Below are positions 1 through 8,010 of a stretch of 33,548 nucleotides of DNA, piece by piece (the first letter of the stretch is position 1; each line of letters opens with the position of its first letter). The position numbers and the translations under genes are program-made. The notes beneath the pieces were generated by a model. The model was not told the origin of the DNA. It saw only the letters and a list, made by a program, of their open reading frames with translations, and did not search any database. The DNA lies in the NCBI GenBank assembly GCA_902624515.1, contig CACNYE010000007.1:1-33548 (forward strand). The letters are read 5' to 3'. The DNA comes from an uncultured Pelagibacteraceae bacterium (lineage in GTDB: Bacteria > Pseudomonadota > Alphaproteobacteria > Pelagibacterales > Pelagibacteraceae).

Positions 1-1200
1 AATCTTTCTTCTCAAATGGAGAATGCTAGTGAAGAATTGGACTTTGAGAAAGCTGCAATAATAAGAGATAAGATTAAATCTTTAAATATAATACAGTCTT
101 CTTTAACTATCAGTGATGTAAATTTAACTGAAGCAGATGTAATAGCTGGATATAAAGAATCTGGAAAAACTTGTATTCAAGTATTTTTCTATAGATCAAA
201 ACAAAATTGGGGAAATCAAGCTTTTTTTCCAAAACATGATCCAGATGAAAAATTAAGCAACATTTTGAATTCTTTTGTATCACAGTTTTATGAGAATAAA
301 GCTGTTCCAAGATCAATAATTCTAAGTGAGGAAATTAAAGAAAAAAAATTAATAGAAAAAACTCTCTCAAAAAAAGAAAGTAAGCAAATTAATATTTCTA
401 TTGCAAAGAAAGGATCAAAACTTAAAGTCATTAACTTAGCAATTAAAAATGCTAAAAATAGTTTGAATAGAAATCTTTATGAAAGCCAAAATAACAGAGA
501 ATTACTAGATGAGATTTCAAAAAAATTTAAGATTGACAATACTATAAGTCTAATTGAGGTTTATGATAACAGTCATATACAAGGAACTAATAGTGTTGGC
601 GCTCTGATAACTTATGGGGAAGAGGGTTTTGTCAAAAAAAGATATAGAAAATTCAATATTAAAAACGAAAACTTCAAACAGGACGACTATGGTATGATTA
701 GAGAGGTCTTGGGCAGAAGGTTTAAACGAGCGATACAGGAAAAAGGAAATTACTTGACCTTTCCAGATCTTGTGCTTATTGACGGTGGTAAAGGACAATA
801 TTCATCAGCAAGAGAAACCCTCAACGAATTAGGATTAAACGAAATACCCATTATAGCGATAGCAAAGGGGAAATTTAGAAATAGAGGAAATGAAACCTTT
901 TTTCATAACGGTAAAGAGTTCAAATTTGCAAAAAATGACCCTACTTTATTTTTTTTACAAAGAGTACGTGATGAAGCCCACAGATTTGCAATTAGTGCAC
1001 ATAGAGCTAAAAGAAAAAAAGGAATTAGCAAGTCATTACTTGATCAAATTGATGGAATAGGTTCTATTAGAAAAAGAGCTCTATTAAATCATTTTGGCTC
1101 AGCAAGGGCCGTTGAATCTGCAAGCTTGGATGAAATAAAATCAGTAGAAGGTGTTGAAGAAAAAGTTGCAAAAAAGATATATAACTTCTTCCACGAATAA
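1..1200 (+). CDS. uvrC: UvrABC excinuclease subunit C, 3' part (5' end outside window)
   Basis: The reading frame is open from base 1 and shows the last 399 residues of UvrC, which makes the dual incisions around bulky DNA lesions during nucleotide excision repair. The first visible residues match the UVR motif that contacts UvrB ([14 protein letters not shown]). The middle holds the RNase H-like 5'-incision domain with its acidic residues in YDNSHIQG and in [10 protein letters not shown], and with the conserved [14 protein letters not shown] segment. The last ~60 residues form a tandem helix-hairpin-helix DNA-binding module ([15 protein letters not shown], then [13 protein letters not shown]). 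The N-terminal GIY-YIG nuclease domain would lie upstream of the window. The Met at base 16 is internal and not the true start. pgsA follows after 9 bases on the same strand. Identity is certain; only completeness is unknown. Confidence 0.97.
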   Translation, partial: NLSSQMENASEELDFEKAAIIRDKIKSLNIIQSSLTISDVNLTEADVIAGYKESGKTCIQVFFYRSKQNWGNQAFFPKHDPDEKLSNILNSFVSQFYENKAVPRSIILSEEIKEKKLIEKTLSKKESKQINISIAKKGSKLKVINLAIKNAKNSLNRNLYESQNNRELLDEISKKFKIDNTISLIEVYDNSHIQGTNSVGALITYGEEGFVKKRYRKFNIKNENFKQDDYGMIREVLGRRFKRAIQEKGNYLTFPDLVLIDGGKGQYSSARETLNELGLNEIPIIAIAKGKFRNRGNETFFHNGKEFKFAKNDPTLFFLQRVRDEAHRFAISAHRAKRKKGISKSLLDQIDGIGSIRKRALLNHFGSARAVESASLDEIKSVEGVEEKVAKKIYNFFHE

Positions 1201-1209
1201 AAAATATTT

Positions 1210-1794
1210 ATGTTGAAAAAAATACCAAATATTTTAACAGTGGGTCGAATTTTAATTGTACCTTTTTTTGTATTAGCGTTTTATTTACCAGGTTTTTATG
1301 GAGATCTAACAGCTTTAATTTTGTTTATTGTTGCATCCTTTACAGATTTTTTAGACGGAATGTTAGCAAGACTTCTTGGACAAGAGTCTAAACTTGGCGA
1401 ACTTCTAGATCCAATAGCAGATAAAATTATCGTAGCCACAGCACTTATCTTATTAGTAATGGATGGCACTATTCGTAATTATGAAGTAATTGCTGCAATT
1501 ATTATTTTAACAAGAGAAATTTTAATTTCTGGCTTAAGAGAGTTTTTAGCAAAAGGAAAAATTAAACTACCAGTTTCAAGTCTTGCAAAATTAAAAACTG
1601 TTTTACAAATGATATCTATCGCACTTTTGCTCTCAGGAGACACAGGAAATAAAATTATTAATTTCCAAGATTATAACGCTCAAACTATTGGGATAATTCT
1701 CCTATGGCTTTCGGCAGCTTTAACACTTTTCACTGGTTACGAATATATGCGCAAAGGAATAGATCATGCAATTTCAGAAGATAGTAAAGATTAA
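1210..1794 (+). CDS. pgsA: CDP-diacylglycerol--glycerol-3-phosphate 3-phosphatidyltransferase
   Basis: This 194-residue inner-membrane enzyme makes phosphatidylglycerol phosphate from CDP-diacylglycerol and glycerol 3-phosphate, the committed step to phosphatidylglycerol and cardiolipin. The CDP-alcohol phosphatidyltransferase signature DG-x2-AR-x8-G-x3-D-x3-D is complete (DGMLARLLGQESKLGELLDPIAD, residues roughly 49-71, with all metal-binding Asp present). Several hydrophobic segments flank it, and the RE(I/L)...GLREF segment typical of PgsA is present around residues 105-115. Length matches bacterial PgsA (about 180-200). It sits 9 bases after uvrC, an arrangement also common in gammaproteobacteria (uvrC-pgsA), so the two are probably co-transcribed. 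Its stop codon overlaps that of the convergent ilvE by 4 bases. Confidence 0.96.
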   Translation: MLKKIPNILTVGRILIVPFFVLAFYLPGFYGDLTALILFIVASFTDFLDGMLARLLGQESKLGELLDPIADKIIVATALILLVMDGTIRNYEVIAAIIILTREILISGLREFLAKGKIKLPVSSLAKLKTVLQMISIALLLSGDTGNKIINFQDYNAQTIGIILLWLSAALTLFTGYEYMRKGIDHAISEDSKD

Positions 1795-2672
1795 GCCGCT
1801 TTTTTCTTTTTTACCAAGGCTAGGTAACTTTCATTCAAATCAATAATCGTTTCACATACTTTAAATTCATATTCTGCAATACATGATACTGGCGTTACCT
1901 CCGCTGCTGTTCCAGTTAAAAAGCATCCAACAAAATCATTTAATTCATTTGGATTTATTTTTCTCTCGTGGACTTTAATATTTTTTAATCTTGCAATATC
2001 AATAACAGTTCTCCTTGTAATACCATCTAGAAATGAGTCAGGTATCGGCGTATGTAATTCACCGTTTTTATCTTTAAAAAAAATATTTGCCCCAGTTGCT
2101 TCAGCAACATTTCCTTCATGATCTAGCATTAAGGAGTCTGTATAACCTTGTTTTTCAGCTTCATGTTTTGAAAGAGTGCAAATCATATACAACCCTGATG
2201 CTTTTGTATCCCAAGGAATTGTGTTTGGAGCAGGCCTTCTCCAATTAGAAATATTTAATTTAATACCCTCTACTTTTAATTTTGGATCAAAATAAGATCC
2301 CCACTCCCAAGTTGCGATAGCAACATGAATTTTTGTTTGCTGGGCAGATATAGCCATCATTTCACTTCCCCTCCAAGCTACCGGCCTCACATATCCATTT
2401 TCAACTTTTTGTGTTGATATAATTTTCTTACATGCAACATTAATTTCCTCTTCACTATAAGGTATTTCGAATCCCATTCTTCTTGCTGAATGAAATAATC
2501 TTGAAGTGTGCTCCTCTAACTTAAATATAGTACCATCATACACTCTTTCACCTTCAAATACACAACTTGCATAGTGTAATCCATGACTTAATACATGAAC
2601 TTTTACATCTGACCAATCCACTAATTCGTCATTGTACCAAATTTTTCCAGATCTTTTATCGTAGGGTATCAT
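1791..2672 (-). CDS. ilvE: Branched-chain amino acid aminotransferase
   Basis: A 293-residue fold-type IV PLP enzyme that transfers amino groups between glutamate and the keto acids of Val, Leu and Ile, the last step of their synthesis. The PLP-lysine is in the segment IPWDTKASGLY (about residue 160), and the class-IV signature with the cofactor-binding Glu is in NVAEATGANIFF. The N-terminal segment SHGLHYASCVFEGERVYDG is diagnostic of the BCAT family, and length is normal. D-amino-acid transaminase and 4-amino-4-deoxychorismate lyase share the fold, but the N-terminal half fits IlvE better. The gene is divergent from the MarR-type regulator with a 72-base shared control region. No clear ribosome-binding site precedes the ATG. 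Confidence 0.93.
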   Translation of the reverse strand: MIPYDKRSGKIWYNDELVDWSDVKVHVLSHGLHYASCVFEGERVYDGTIFKLEEHTSRLFHSARRMGFEIPYSEEEINVACKKIISTQKVENGYVRPVAWRGSEMMAISAQQTKIHVAIATWEWGSYFDPKLKVEGIKLNISNWRRPAPNTIPWDTKASGLYMICTLSKHEAEKQGYTDSLMLDHEGNVAEATGANIFFKDKNGELHTPIPDSFLDGITRRTVIDIARLKNIKVHERKINPNELNDFVGCFLTGTAAEVTPVSCIAEYEFKVCETIIDLNESYLALVKKKKAA

Positions 2673-2693
2673 TTGAAATATTAAAAAAAATTA

Positions 2694-2722
2694 TTACCAA
2701 AAAATATCTTTGTATCTATAAT
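2694..2722 (+). promoter_or_regulatory. Putative sigma70 promoter of the MarR-OmpR-EnvZ-like operon
   Basis: TTACCA (2694-2699, 4/6 to the -35 consensus), a 17-base spacer and a perfect TATAAT (2717-2722). The expected transcript start is near 2729, about 16 bases before the ATG at 2745. It overlaps the opposing candidate ilvE promoter. AT-rich DNA gives chance matches, so this is an inference from spacing and position. Confidence 0.5.
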
Positions 2723-2729
2723 ATGTCAA
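2701..2729 (-). promoter_or_regulatory. Putative sigma70 promoter of ilvE
   Basis: On the minus strand, a perfect TTGACA (2729-2724), a 17-base spacer and TATTTT (2706-2701, 4/6 to -10). Transcription would start near 2694, about 22 bases before the ilvE ATG. The -10 box of the opposing promoter lies inside this spacer, so polymerase could not occupy both at once. Confidence 0.5.
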
Positions 2730-2744
2730 TATAACTTACCTATT

Positions 2745-3182
2745 ATGAAAGAACTTTTATATCTAAAAGATGAACAATTAAAAGATTTAATCGAAAAATT
2801 ATTTGTTGGCTACCGAGAAACATTTTCAGATTCCAAAAAAATTCTTGATAAATATTCTATTGGTTTAGCACATCAAAAAGTTATACATCTGCTATCAATG
2901 TATAATGGTATTTCAATATCAGAATTACTAAAAAAACTAAAAATTACCAAACAAAGCTTAAATAGGGTTTTAAAAGATTTAATTAAATTAGAAATTATTT
3001 ACTTTAAAAAAAATGAACAAGATACAAGAGTTAAACATATTTATTTAAATCTTAAGGGAAAGAAAATATTTGATGAAATTTTTGAAGTACAAAAAAAAAG
3101 AATTTATAGTGCTTTGCTAAATTCTAGTTCTGAAGAAGTGATTAATTTTGATAATGTTTTAAAAAGGATTATTAATGGATAA
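2745..3182 (+). CDS. MarR-family winged-helix regulator (PetP-like)
   Basis: A 145-residue MarR-type regulator. A winged helix-turn-helix spans about residues 40-100: SISELLKKLKITKQSLNRVLKDLIKLEII reads as the recognition helix region, followed by the wing with the family's D-x-R motif (EQDTRVKHIYLNLKGKKIF). The N-terminal and C-terminal helices would form the dimer interface. The sequence pattern (VGYRETFSD...KYSIGLAHQKVIHLL) resembles the alphaproteobacterial MarR proteins that precede a response-regulator gene, such as PetP beside PetR in Rhodobacter. The 3' end overlaps the response-regulator start by 8 bases, so the two are translationally coupled. It is divergent from ilvE and may act on the shared 72-base control region; the ligand is unknown. 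Confidence 0.85.
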   Translation: MKELLYLKDEQLKDLIEKLFVGYRETFSDSKKILDKYSIGLAHQKVIHLLSMYNGISISELLKKLKITKQSLNRVLKDLIKLEIIYFKKNEQDTRVKHIYLNLKGKKIFDEIFEVQKKRIYSALLNSSSEEVINFDNVLKRIING

Positions 3183-3852
3183 CTTTATAGCTCACATTTT
3201 AGTCGTAGATGATGATGATGGAATTAGATCTTTGGTAAAAAAATATTTAAATGAAAATAATTTTCTTATTTCAACAGCTAATAGTGCTGAAGATGCAGCA
3301 GAAAAAATAAAAATTGTAAAATTTGATTTAATAATTTTAGACATTATGATGCCTGGCAAAAACGGATTGGAATTTATTCAAGAAAATAAAAAAAAAATAG
3401 ATACTCCAATAATTTTATTAACCGCAAAAGGAGAAGCAAATGAGAGAGTTGTGGGGTTGGAAATAGGCGCAGACGATTATTTACCAAAACCCTTTGAACC
3501 AAAAGAATTAATTTTGAGAATACAAAATATTATTTCAAAAACAAAGAAAAATGATCTTAAAAGAGTTATAGAATTCAAAAATATTAAAATAGATTTAAAT
3601 AAAAATCTTATTATAAAAAATGATCTTGAATATAAAATTAATAATACAGAAAAAATAATTTTAGAAAAAATGATTAATAATCCTGGTAAAACATTTACTA
3701 GAGAAGATATCGGTTTACAAATTGACTCAGATAAAGAAAGATCAATAGATGTAATAATAACAAGATTAAGAAAAAAAATTGAAATTGACCCAAAAAATCC
3801 AAAATTTCTACAAACTATAAGAGGATCTGGATATGTTTTATGGATTGAGTAA
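3175..3852 (+). CDS. ompR: OmpR/PhoB-family response regulator
   Basis: A 225-residue two-component response regulator. The receiver domain (about residues 6-120) has the acidic pocket (VVDDDDG, D12-D15), the phospho-acceptor Asp56 in LIILDIMMPGKNG, the switch Thr83 in LLTAKGE, and Lys105 in DDYLPKPF. The C-terminal winged-helix DNA-binding domain (about 130-223) ends with the typical IDVIITRLRKKIE...IRGSGYVL segment. All signalling residues are present, so it should be phosphorylatable. It overlaps the upstream MarR gene by 8 bases and the downstream kinase by 20, marking one operon. Assignment to the OmpR family is secure. Whether it is the orthologue of OmpR or of Rhodobacter PetR cannot be settled here. 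Confidence 0.93.
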   Translation: MDNFIAHILVVDDDDGIRSLVKKYLNENNFLISTANSAEDAAEKIKIVKFDLIILDIMMPGKNGLEFIQENKKKIDTPIILLTAKGEANERVVGLEIGADDYLPKPFEPKELILRIQNIISKTKKNDLKRVIEFKNIKIDLNKNLIIKNDLEYKINNTEKIILEKMINNPGKTFTREDIGLQIDSDKERSIDVIITRLRKKIEIDPKNPKFLQTIRGSGYVLWIE

Positions 3853-5152
3853 ATTCTTTAAAAATATACTACCTAAAACTTTATTCTATAGAGCCCTACT
3901 AATTGTAGCTGTACCAGTTATTATTTTACAATTAATAATTACAATTGTTTTTTTTGATAGTCTTTGGATTAAAACAAATAAAGGAATGACCAAAGCACTT
4001 ATCAATGAGATTAATACATTTATAGAAGTTTATAATAATGAAATTTATGACAAAGAAGAAATTACAAAACTTTTTTCTGTATACCAAGATTTAAATATTG
4101 AATTTGTAGAAAATCAAAAATTTATTTATGAATATGATAAAAGATGGTTTAGTCCAATTGATAGGACCTTAAGAAGAGAATTAAAATCAAGATTTGGAAA
4201 TAATAATTTTTGGTTTAATACTACTAATTATAAAGAATTAATTGATTTGAGAATAAGATCACAAAAAGGATATTTTAAATTCCTGGTTCCAAGAGATAGA
4301 GTAACAAGTTCATCTGCAAGAATTTTTGCTCTATGGATAACAGTTCCAGCAATAATTGTTGTATTTATATCATTAATTTTTTTAAAAAATCAAACAAGAC
4401 CTATTACAAGACTTGCAAAAGCTGCAGAAAAATTCGGTAAAGGAGAAGATATTGAAGAATTTAAACCATCCGGTGCAGCTGAAATTAGACAGGCTGGATA
4501 CGAATTTGATAAAATGCGCAAAAGAATTATTAGACATTTAAATCAAAGATCAGAAATGCTATCAGGAATTAGTCACGACTTAAGAACACCACTTACAAGG
4601 ATGAAGCTTCAAGTAGCTTTTATTAAAGATCAAACTTTATCAAATAAATTAAGAGAAGATATATTAGAGATGGAAAAGATGCTCAATGAGTATCTTCAGT
4701 TCACTAGTTCATCTTATCTTGAAAAAGATGAAAGATTTAATTTAAGTGAACTTCTTTTCAGAGTTATAGATAAATATAATAATGAAAATATAAAAAAAAA
4801 TTTAGCTCCAAAAATTTATTTCAATGGAAGAAAAAACTTGATTCAAAGATGTATTAATAATTTAATTGATAATGCAATCAAATATGCTGATGAAGTAAAC
4901 GTTGAGCTTATTAAAAAAGATGAGAATTTATTTATAAAAATTGATGATAATGGACCTGGAATACCTGAAGAAGAATATAATAATGTTTTTAAACCATTTT
5001 ATAAGATAGATAAAGGTAGAGCTGACGCAAAATCTAGTGTTGGATTGGGATTATCTATCGCATCAGATATAATTAGATCTCACGGAGGAAACATTAAACT
5101 AGAAAGGTCAAAAATGAATGGTTTAGGAATTAAGATTTTTTTACCAACTTAG
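3833..5152 (+). CDS. envZ: EnvZ-like sensor histidine kinase
   Basis: A 439-residue membrane histidine kinase and presumed partner of the preceding regulator. TM1 lies at about residues 18-41, a ~120-residue periplasmic sensor follows, TM2 is at about 163-184, then a HAMP linker (NQTRPITRLAKAAEKFGKG). The HisKA H-box is SGISHDLRTPLTRMKL with phospho-acceptor His248. This is the EnvZ-type H-box. The ATPase domain has the N-box (NNLIDNAIKYAD), the G1 box (DDNGPGIPEEE), the F-box (VFKPFYKID) and the G2 box (SVGLGLSIASDIIRSHGG). The signal sensed is unknown; osmolarity or envelope state is inferred from the family only. The 3' end overlaps the convergent ubiK gene by 23 bases. Confidence 0.92.
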   Translation: MFYGLSKFFKNILPKTLFYRALLIVAVPVIILQLIITIVFFDSLWIKTNKGMTKALINEINTFIEVYNNEIYDKEEITKLFSVYQDLNIEFVENQKFIYEYDKRWFSPIDRTLRRELKSRFGNNNFWFNTTNYKELIDLRIRSQKGYFKFLVPRDRVTSSSARIFALWITVPAIIVVFISLIFLKNQTRPITRLAKAAEKFGKGEDIEEFKPSGAAEIRQAGYEFDKMRKRIIRHLNQRSEMLSGISHDLRTPLTRMKLQVAFIKDQTLSNKLREDILEMEKMLNEYLQFTSSSYLEKDERFNLSELLFRVIDKYNNENIKKNLAPKIYFNGRKNLIQRCINNLIDNAIKYADEVNVELIKKDENLFIKIDDNGPGIPEEEYNNVFKPFYKIDKGRADAKSSVGLGLSIASDIIRSHGGNIKLERSKMNGLGIKIFLPT

Positions 5153-5381
5153 ATTTTTTTCTTTTTTTTAATTGAAGCTTTTCAATTTTCTTCTCTAAAT
5201 TTTCAACTCTTTTTGAAAGTACCTCAAATTCATCTTTGCTAGTCAATTTTAATTTGAAAACTAATTCATCTCTTTTTGATTTTAAAATTATAAACAATTC
5301 ATTTGTAATATCTTTAGATGAAACTATGCCTTGTTCAAATAACCTTGCGATTTTATCTATAACAAACTTTGAATTTTTCAT
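5130..5381 (-). CDS. ubiK: UbiK/BMFP-family ubiquinone biosynthesis accessory factor
   Basis: An 83-residue protein of the BMFP/YqiC family. An N-terminal amphipathic helix (about residues 5-50) is followed by a coiled coil (EFEVLSKRVENLEKKIEKLQLKK) and a very basic tail of Lys/Arg. In Escherichia coli UbiK binds UbiJ and supports aerobic ubiquinone synthesis. The segment KDEFEVLSKRVENLEKKI matches the family's conserved D-EF--L---R-R--LE pattern. The protein is short and coiled-coil proteins match easily, so the family call is good but not certain. It is transcribed against envZ (23-base tail overlap) and divergently from lgt. Confidence 0.75.
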   Translation of the reverse strand: MKNSKFVIDKIARLFEQGIVSSKDITNELFIILKSKRDELVFKLKLTSKDEFEVLSKRVENLEKKIEKLQLKKRKKSKLVKKS

Positions 5382-5432
5382 ATATTTATATAATAACTTA
5401 ATATAGTTTTAATTTATATTTTATAATTAAAA

Positions 5433-6215
5433 ATGTTCATTAATAATTTTGACCCAATTGCTATTAAGTTATTATCTTTTGAAATAAAGTGGTATTCTTT
5501 GGCTTATATTGCTGGGATACTTATTGGATGGATATTAAGTAAAAAATTTTTAATCTCTAAGTTTGAAATTAAAGAAAAATTTGATGATTACATCACGTAT
5601 GTGATTTTGGCAATAATAATAGGTGGCAGGTTAGGATATGTATTATTTTATAACCTGAGTTATTATTCAAATAACATTAGTGACATTTTTAAGATTTGGC
5701 AAGGTGGTATGTCATTCCATGGTGGTCTTTTAGGAATCATCTTTGTAACAATTTGGTTTTCTAAAATTCATAAACATAATCCTTTTAATTATTTAGATAT
5801 AATTTCAATAGTAGCTCCTATAGGAATTTTTTTTGGAAGAATTTCTAATTTCATTAATTCCGAATTATATGGAACTGTAACAAACCTCCCTTGGGCAGTT
5901 AAATTTGTTCAAATTGATGAATTATATCGACACCCATCACAACTTTATGAAGCTTTATTTGAAGGATTTATTTTATTTATAATTTTAATTTACTTTAGAA
6001 ATAGAGGTTTTTTAAATTTTCCTGGAATAATTTCTGGTGTATTTTTAACTTTTTATTCTCTATTTAGATTTTTAATTGAATTTTTTAGAGTACCTGATGA
6101 ACAATTAGGGTATTTAATTTTTAATTTTACGATGGGACAAATTTTATGCTTAATTTTTTTTATCATCGGTTCTTATTTAATAATTTCAAAATATGAAATC
6201 AAAAAAAAAAATTAA
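5433..6215 (+). CDS. lgt: Prolipoprotein diacylglyceryl transferase
   Basis: A 260-residue polytopic inner-membrane enzyme that transfers diacylglycerol from phosphatidylglycerol onto the lipobox Cys of prelipoproteins. About seven hydrophobic segments are visible. Family motifs include GGMSFHGGLLG (catalytic His region), the Lgt signature GRISNFINSELYG (the usual GR-GNFIN-E--G with Ser in place of the second Gly), HPSQLYE, and FRFLIEFFRVPDEQLG near the C-terminus. Its substrate is made through the PgsA pathway encoded upstream. The start ATG follows a 51-base A/T-only gap shared with ubiK. A TATAAT at 5422-5427 is too close to the ATG for a normal leader and has no good -35. It overlaps the next gene by 23 bases. 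Confidence 0.96.
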   Translation: MFINNFDPIAIKLLSFEIKWYSLAYIAGILIGWILSKKFLISKFEIKEKFDDYITYVILAIIIGGRLGYVLFYNLSYYSNNISDIFKIWQGGMSFHGGLLGIIFVTIWFSKIHKHNPFNYLDIISIVAPIGIFFGRISNFINSELYGTVTNLPWAVKFVQIDELYRHPSQLYEALFEGFILFIILIYFRNRGFLNFPGIISGVFLTFYSLFRFLIEFFRVPDEQLGYLIFNFTMGQILCLIFFIIGSYLIISKYEIKKKN

Positions 6216-7248
6216 TATACCTGTAGATGAATATATTAATTTTTCTCTATATGATAAGAAAAATGGATATTACATGAAGAAAAATCCCTTTGGAGAAAAG
6301 GGGGATTTCACTACAGCACCAAACATTTCAAGATTATTCTCGGAAATGATTGCTGTTTGGATCTTAAGTTTTTGGCAAAATTCTGGATCACCTAAAAATT
6401 TCAATTTAATTGAATTAGGTGCTGGAAATGGTGAGATGATGAAAATCATTATTGAAAGTTTAAAAAATTTTCCAAATTTTTTTGAAGCATGTAATATCTA
6501 TATTTTTGAAAAGAGTCCTATATTAAAAAAAATTCAAAAAAACAAACTTAAAGGAAAAAAGATAAAATGGCTTTCTAATATTCATAAAATAAAAAAAAAC
6601 CCGACATTATATATTGCAAATGAATTTTTTGACTCAATAGCTATAAAACAATTTATTAAATTAAATAACTCATGGTTTGAAAGATATATAAACATAAAGA
6701 ATAAAAACAAACCTTTTTTTTTTAACAAAAAATTTAATATGAAAAATTTTGAAAAAAAAATAAATTATAAAATTAGTAATAAACAAAATTTTGTAGAATA
6801 TTCTAAAGTTGGAATAGACTATTTAAAGATAATTTCAAAAGTAATTAAAAAGAGTTCAGGAGGATTATTGATAATAGATTATGGATATTTTGATCATAAA
6901 ATGAAAAATACACTTCAAGCCATATCAAACCATAAATATTCTAATATATTAGAAAATATTGGTAACTCAGATATTACCTACAATATAAATTTTAATTTAT
7001 TCAAAAATATTATTAAAAAGATGGGTGGTCTTAAAGAATTAAATACAACCCAAAAAAGCTTTTTAATAAAAATGGGTATAAAAGAAAGAGCTGAAATATT
7101 GTCAAGAAACTTACCATTTTCAAAAAAAGCGAATATTTTTTACCGGTTAAAAAGATTAATAGATGAAACACAAATGGGCGATCTTTTTAAAGTAATGTTA
7201 ATAAAAAATAAAAAAAATAAATTTAATTTAGGTTTTGGTAATGATTGA
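6193..7248 (+). CDS. MidA/NDUFAF7-family (DUF185) SAM-dependent methyltransferase
   Basis: A 351-residue class I methyltransferase of the DUF185 family. The N-terminus has the family hallmark INFSLYDKKNGYYMKKNPFG followed by GDFTTAPNISRLFSEMIAVWI. The SAM-binding motif I is LIELGAGNGEMM (about residues 75-86), and ANEFFDSIAIKQF is the family's conserved N-E--D--P segment with Ile for Pro. In mitochondria the homologue NDUFAF7 dimethylates an arginine of complex I subunit NDUFS2. The bacterial role is less clear, so complex I maturation is an inference. It overlaps lgt by 23 bases and pgeF by 8; lgt followed by this family and then pgeF is a familiar alphaproteobacterial order. Very Lys/Asn-rich. 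Confidence 0.88.
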   Translation: MKSKKKINIPVDEYINFSLYDKKNGYYMKKNPFGEKGDFTTAPNISRLFSEMIAVWILSFWQNSGSPKNFNLIELGAGNGEMMKIIIESLKNFPNFFEACNIYIFEKSPILKKIQKNKLKGKKIKWLSNIHKIKKNPTLYIANEFFDSIAIKQFIKLNNSWFERYINIKNKNKPFFFNKKFNMKNFEKKINYKISNKQNFVEYSKVGIDYLKIISKVIKKSSGGLLIIDYGYFDHKMKNTLQAISNHKYSNILENIGNSDITYNINFNLFKNIIKKMGGLKELNTTQKSFLIKMGIKERAEILSRNLPFSKKANIFYRLKRLIDETQMGDLFKVMLIKNKKNKFNLGFGND

Positions 7249-8002
7249 GTCAAAAAAATTAAAAAAATTTAAAGAAATTAAACACGGTTTTTTTAACAGA
7301 GATGGAGGCAAATCTAAAGGTGTTTATCAAAGTTTGAATTGTGGCCCTGGATCTAATGATAAGAAATTAAATGTAAAAAAAAACTTACAAATTGCAAAAA
7401 ACAAAATAGATAAAAATTCAAAAAATATTTTCCTAGTAAATCAAATTCATAGTAATAAATTTGTTTACATTAATAAAAATTTTAAGATATATAAAAAAAG
7501 ATTAAAAGCTGATGCTATAATTACTGATCAAAAGAAATTACCGATAGGTGTTTTAACTGCTGATTGTGTGCCAATACTTGTTTATGATAATGTATCGAAA
7601 ATAATTGCAGCAATACATGCTGGGTGGAAAGGTGCATTTAAAGGTATTATAAATAAAGTTATAAAATTTATGATCAAAAAAGGTTGTAAAAGGAAAAATT
7701 TATATGCAGTAATTGGCCCTTGTATCAGTCAAAAAAATTATAACATCAAAGAAGATTTTTTGCGAAAATTTATAGATAAAAATAAAAAAAACAAAATATT
7801 CTTTAAAAAGAGAAAAAAAGTAATTTATTTTGATTTACCTAAATATGTAAAATCTCAACTCAAATTTAATAAAATCAATAACATTGACCATATAAATATT
7901 GATACTTTTGATATTAAAAATAATTTTTTTAGTGCAAGACGATCTTTAAGACTAAAAGATGCTGATTATGGTAGAAATATTTCAATAATTATGATTAATT
8001 AA
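7241..8002 (+). CDS. pgeF: Peptidoglycan editing factor PgeF (multicopper polyphenol oxidase-like, DUF152)
   Basis: A 253-residue protein of the YfiH/DUF152 laccase-like family. E. coli PgeF (YfiH) removes wrongly incorporated L-Ser from peptidoglycan precursors; homologues have been reported with purine-nucleoside activity. The metal/active-site residues are present: His in NQIHSNKF, Cys in LTADCVPIL, and His in AAIHAGWKGAFKG. Further family motifs are IGPCISQKNY and a C-terminal FFSARR. I place the start at ATG 7241 (MIESKK), inside the last codons of the upstream gene, in preference to a TTG six bases earlier. prs follows after 8 bases. Confidence 0.9.
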   Translation: MIESKKLKKFKEIKHGFFNRDGGKSKGVYQSLNCGPGSNDKKLNVKKNLQIAKNKIDKNSKNIFLVNQIHSNKFVYINKNFKIYKKRLKADAIITDQKKLPIGVLTADCVPILVYDNVSKIIAAIHAGWKGAFKGIINKVIKFMIKKGCKRKNLYAVIGPCISQKNYNIKEDFLRKFIDKNKKNKIFFKKRKKVIYFDLPKYVKSQLKFNKINNIDHINIDTFDIKNNFFSARRSLRLKDADYGRNISIIMIN

Positions 8003-8010
8003 GCTTTTCA

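Noticed and set aside
5382..5432. Promoter for lgt from TATAAT at 5422-5427
   Set aside because: The box ends 5 bases before the ATG and its -35 position reads TAATAT. In a 51-base A/T-only gap such a match is expected by chance.
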